From the NCBI GenBank assembly GCA_964642445.1, contig CAZXQZ010000046.1, forward strand, positions 1 through 23,615: a DNA stretch of 23,615 bases. The letters are read 5' to 3'. Below are positions 20,956 through 23,615 of this stretch, in pieces. The position numbers were made by a program, and so were the translations under genes. Every line of letters starts with the position of its first letter. Position 1 is the first letter of the stretch. The notes under the pieces are model-generated. The model did no database searches. It was not told the DNA's origin and was given only the letters and a program-made list of their open reading frames with translations. This DNA is from SSC4 sp964642445. Its GTDB lineage: Bacteria > Chloroflexota > Anaerolineae > SSC4 > Amarolineaceae.

Positions 20956-23071
20956 GGTCGTCTCCCAGCGGCAGCCGCGCCCACACGGTCGTTCCACCCG
21001 GACCGCGCGTGACCGTACAGGTGCCACCCAGCTCAGCCGCCCGCTCCTGCATCGTATGCCGGCCAACGCCGCCGGCGGTTTGGCCCCGCCCGCTGCGGCC
21101 GTCATCACGAACCTCCAGGTTCAGCGCCTGGTTGTCGAGCCAGAGCCGCAGCGTGCAGGTGTCGGCAGCGGCATGGCGGGCCACGTTGGTCAACGCCTCC
21201 TGCGCAATACGGTAGGCCGCGACCTCGAGCGCGGCCGGTAACGGTGGCAGCTCGGGCGCATCGACGACGACGGTGGTGGCCGCACAGATCTGGTGGGCGC
21301 TCTCGTGCAGCGCGGCCACCAGGCCCAGCTCGTCCAACGCGGGTGGCCGCAGGTTGTACACGAGCCGCCGAATCTCGGCCACTGTGGCCTGGAGCTGGCC
21401 GGCGGCGGTGGAAAGCAGCGCATCCGCCCGGGCCGGGTCACGCGCCATGATGCCGCGGGCCGTATCGAGCTTGATGGTCAGGCTGGCGAGCGACGGCCCC
21501 AGGCCGTCGTGCAGGTCACGGCGCAGCCGGCGGCGCTCTTCCTCGCGCGTGGTCACCAGTCGTGCGCGCGCGCCCTGCAGGTCAGCGGCGAGCTGCTGCA
21601 GGTCGTGCTGCAGCTGCACGGCGCGCGCCACCAGGCCGGCCTGGCGCGCGACATCGCCCAGCAGGCGCTGGTCGGCGACACTGAACGGCGCATCCGCCGC
21701 GCGGGGCACCAGCAGCATCTGCCCGATCTGCTCACCGTGGTAGGTCAGCGGCAGCGCAGTGAATTCCACAGAGGGTGCCGGGTTGTGCAGGCGTACGGGA
21801 TACTCGGCGACCACCCTGGGCTGGCCGCCCTCCAGCAGCTGAATCGCGACGTAGGGCAGTTTTAACGCCTGGCCAACCGTCTCGACCACGGTGTTCAGGG
21901 TGGCCTCCGGCGTCGCCGTGGCTTCCAGGCGCTGCCCCAGCTGCGAGAGGACCGCATAGGGGTCATCGCGCTCACCGTAGATCAACCGGTTGGCCCCCCG
22001 CTGCAGGCGCTCGCGCAGCGGCTGAAATGCCACCGCCACCAGCCCGGTGGCGATCAGTGAGATCAGCAGACTGCTGTTCCTTCCAAACAGATAGCCCAAA
22101 CTGCCCACCACCGCGACGTAGATTGCGATGACCAGCGCCGTCAGGGCGCCGTAGACCAGCGCACGATTGAGAATCAGGTCGATGTCGAACAAGTGATAGC
22201 GCATGATGGCAATCGCCAGGCAGATCGGCAGGAACGCCATAAAAACTGTTTGCAGGGCTGGTCGGATCAGCAGATAAGCCAGGAAGGCCTGGTCCGACGA
22301 CCAGCGCCCGTCCTGCGCCAGGGCCAGCAGCCCGTAATAGAGCACACCACCGGCGACAGCCCCGGCCAGGCCCAGTACCGTCCACTTGAGCTGCTGGCGT
22401 TCCACGACGCCGGAGACACGTCGGTAACGGTAAACTTGAGCCAGCAGCCCGCTGCCGAACCAGGCGATGCCAACCAGCAGCGACGGCAGCGGTGTCGCGC
22501 GCCATGTCGGCCCGTGGAGTGGGTTGAAGGGCGCCTGCGGAACGAGCAGCCAGACGAGCAGCAGAACGATCCAGATCACCGCCAGCCCCTTGCTCCAGGC
22601 TGGCACAAAACGCCCGTCGGGAAACGCGTACAGCAGCAGCAGCGCACCGCCCAAAGTGACGGCTCCCAGGGACAGGACCAGCCAGCGCAGCAGCGCCGAG
22701 TCGATCCCGTGCTGCGGGTTGGCCAGCGCACCGGTGATGCCGGTCTCGGTGGCGCCGATGGTCAGCAGCGTCAGTGATAGGAAAAGGGCAACCGGTGTCC
22801 GGTCCTTGAGCCGCACGACCCACAGCGCGGCCCCGGCGAACAGGCCGGCCAGGCACCCGTTCAGCGCCAGGATCGTACCGGTAACGATCGACGGTGAGAC
22901 GAGCGGCTGCCCGGTGTTGGCCAGCAGCTCGCGATAGCGCGCCGGGATGCCGGCCAGCGTCAGGCCGATGGTCAATGCCGCCATGAGCAACCAGGCTGCC
23001 CACACCAGGCGCGCACCAACACGCCCGGCCGGCCTGGTGGGGGTGATCCCTGCGAAGGAGAGGCGCTTCAT
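20948..23071 (-). CDS. NarL-type sensor histidine kinase with N-terminal membrane domain and GAF domain
   Basis: A 707-residue sensor kinase. Residues about 20-345 contain eight to ten hydrophobic segments forming a membrane sensor region, ending near YHLFDIDLILNRALVYGAL, a motif typical of this Chloroflexota/Actinobacteria kinase group. A GAF-like domain follows (about 375-490). The HisKA_3 dimerisation box has RRRLRRDLHDGLGPSLASL, with phospho-acceptor His521. The C-terminal ATPase domain has the N-box AYRIAQEALTNVARHA and a compact G-box GVGRHTMQERAAELGG. It should phosphorylate the response regulator encoded next to it. The start ATG at 23071 lies six bases after a -10 box, implying a leaderless mRNA; no ribosome site is seen. 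Confidence 0.93.
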   Translation of the reverse strand: MKRLSFAGITPTRPAGRVGARLVWAAWLLMAALTIGLTLAGIPARYRELLANTGQPLVSPSIVTGTILALNGCLAGLFAGAALWVVRLKDRTPVALFLSLTLLTIGATETGITGALANPQHGIDSALLRWLVLSLGAVTLGGALLLLYAFPDGRFVPAWSKGLAVIWIVLLLVWLLVPQAPFNPLHGPTWRATPLPSLLVGIAWFGSGLLAQVYRYRRVSGVVERQQLKWTVLGLAGAVAGGVLYYGLLALAQDGRWSSDQAFLAYLLIRPALQTVFMAFLPICLAIAIMRYHLFDIDLILNRALVYGALTALVIAIYVAVVGSLGYLFGRNSSLLISLIATGLVAVAFQPLRERLQRGANRLIYGERDDPYAVLSQLGQRLEATATPEATLNTVVETVGQALKLPYVAIQLLEGGQPRVVAEYPVRLHNPAPSVEFTALPLTYHGEQIGQMLLVPRAADAPFSVADQRLLGDVARQAGLVARAVQLQHDLQQLAADLQGARARLVTTREEERRRLRRDLHDGLGPSLASLTIKLDTARGIMARDPARADALLSTAAGQLQATVAEIRRLVYNLRPPALDELGLVAALHESAHQICAATTVVVDAPELPPLPAALEVAAYRIAQEALTNVARHAAADTCTLRLWLDNQALNLEVRDDGRSGRGQTAGGVGRHTMQERAAELGGTCTVTRGPGGTTVWARLPLGDDHD

Positions 23072-23077
23072 GCCGTT

Positions 23078-23105
23078 ATCATAGCCAGATTAGCCAGATG
23101 GTCAA
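23078..23105 (-). promoter_or_regulatory. Promoter of the kinase-regulator operon, apparently leaderless
   Basis: On the minus strand: TTGACC (23105-23100), a 16-base spacer and TATGAT (23083-23078). Six bases then separate the -10 box from the ATG at 23071, so transcription should start at or next to the A of the start codon. Confidence 0.65.
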
Positions 23106-23132
23106 AGCGCCAGCCCAGGGCTCTGTCAGGGC

Positions 23133-23615
23133 CATCGATCGAGCCAGGTGACCTACGAGTACGAGTACGAGTACCATCCTACTCGTACTCGTACTCGTAC
23201 TCGTACTCCTGTAGCCATCGCTCGAGCCAGGCGACCCACGAGTACGAGTACGAGTACCGTTGCACTGAGTACGAGTACGAGTACCATCCGACTCCCACTC
23301 GTACTCGTACTCGTACTCGTACTCGATCGTCGCTGCGAACCTGAGCGGCAGCGGGTCGCTCACCACGATGGCAGCCATCGCTCGAGCCAGGTGAACCACG
23401 AGTACGAGTACGAGTACCGTTGCACTGAGTACGAGTACGAGTACCATCCGACTCCCACTCGTACTCGTACTCCTACTCGTACTCGTACTCGATCGTCGCC
23501 GCGGACCTGAGCGGCAGCGGGTCGCTCACCACGACGGTAGCCATCGCTCGAGCCAGGTGACCCACGAGTACGAGTACGAGTACCGTTGCACTGAGTACGA
23601 GTACGAGTACCATCC
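23133..23615. repeat. Mosaic repeat of GAGTAC triplets and inverted GTACTC runs
   Basis: Four unit starts (CATCGMTCGAGCCAGG) lie at 23133, 23216, 23376 and 23542; the first unit is 83 bp, the next two are 160 and 166 bp, and the last is cut by the window edge. A full unit reads: leader, GAGTAC x3, CGTTGCACT, GAGTAC x3, CATCCGACTCCCACTC, GTACTC x4 or x5, then about 50 bp of spacer (GATCGTCGCYGCGRACCTGAG...). GAGTAC triplets are at 23157-23174, 23240-23257, 23267-23284, 23400-23417, 23427-23444, 23566-23583 and 23593-23610. Inverted runs are at 23179-23208, 23301-23324 and 23461-23490. The 6-bp difference between the two full units is exactly one hexamer. All frames stay open across the hexamers, so no gene is called here. 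Confidence 0.95.

Noticed and set aside
20956..21108. N-terminal extension of the response regulator
   Set aside because: These 51 codons are antisense-like shadow of the kinase ATPase region read in another frame; the receiver domain starts exactly at the ATG at 20955.
23079..23510. Open frames on both strands encoding EYEYEY, STSTST or TRTRTR repeats (23079-23447 minus, 23148-23510 plus)
   Set aside because: The hexamer contains no stop in any frame, so such frames arise automatically. No ribosome site or non-repeat domain supports them.
23133..23615. CRISPR array
   Set aside because: Repeat units are 160-166 bp with internal direct and inverted hexamers, spacers are conserved rather than unique, and no cas genes are nearby.

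Overview
This 23.6 kb GC-rich stretch is bacterial and looks like a chromosomal piece of a Chloroflexota member, probably an Anaerolineae/Caldilinea-like lineage. That assignment is inference. It rests on a CpXC-domain protein beside miaA/rnhB, a GT39-type membrane glycosyltransferase with a large C-terminal ectodomain, SH3b proteins with Thr/Pro-rich stalks, a DUF4395 plus thioredoxin pair, a multi-membrane-segment NarL-type kinase and a Bacillus-like large SRP RNA. No rRNA or other decisive marker is present. Nearly all protein genes lie on the minus strand; only a DUF4395/thioredoxin pair, two tRNA-Ser genes and the SRP RNA are on the plus strand.

Layout. 1-79: array of GTACTC-type hexamers. 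123-2848 (minus): DUF2877 protein, a 74-aa membrane protein and an FdrA-like protein, resembling part of the allantoin/oxamate carbamoyltransferase locus. 2919-5423: two tRNA-Ser genes (CGA and GGA) flanking twin 300-aa genes (minus) that each encode a four-cysteine N-terminal domain, one membrane helix, a Thr/Pro stalk and an SH3b domain. 5515-5782: large SRP RNA with its own promoter and terminator. 5836-8328 (minus): 830-aa glycosyltransferase. 8386-8457 (minus): tRNA-Gly(CCC). 8534-10498 (minus): greA-lysS, with a terminator inside the greA leader. 10696-14080 (minus): rnhB, yraN, miaA and a CpXC protein, tightly packed. 14217-14576 (minus): rplS with a structured leader. 14780-17200 (minus): a small lipoprotein and a secreted Asp-box protein. 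17604-18710 (minus): recA with a candidate SOS operator inside its promoter. 18871-19247 (plus): promoter, structured segment and strong terminator (sRNA or leader). 19362-20262 (plus): DUF4395 protein and thioredoxin-like protein. 20305-23071 (minus): histidine kinase and LuxR-type response regulator with overlapping genes. 23133-23615: mosaic repeat made of forward and inverted GAGTAC hexamer blocks.

How it fits together. Most of the window is housekeeping: translation (lysS, rplS, miaA, tRNAs), protein export (SRP RNA), transcription fidelity (greA), and DNA repair or RNA-DNA hybrid removal (recA, rnhB). The accessory parts are the FdrA cluster, the SH3b twins, the secreted proteins and the two-component system. 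The most unusual element is the hexamer repeat, found at both ends. On the right it forms 160-166 bp units in which direct GAGTAC triplets are followed by inverted GTACTC runs, so every unit can fold into long hairpins. Several genes show regulatory architecture readable from sequence alone: an attenuator in the greA leader, a stem-loop leader before rplS, an SOS-like box in the recA promoter spacer, two back-to-back promoters at 5260-5318, and a leaderless-looking kinase promoter.
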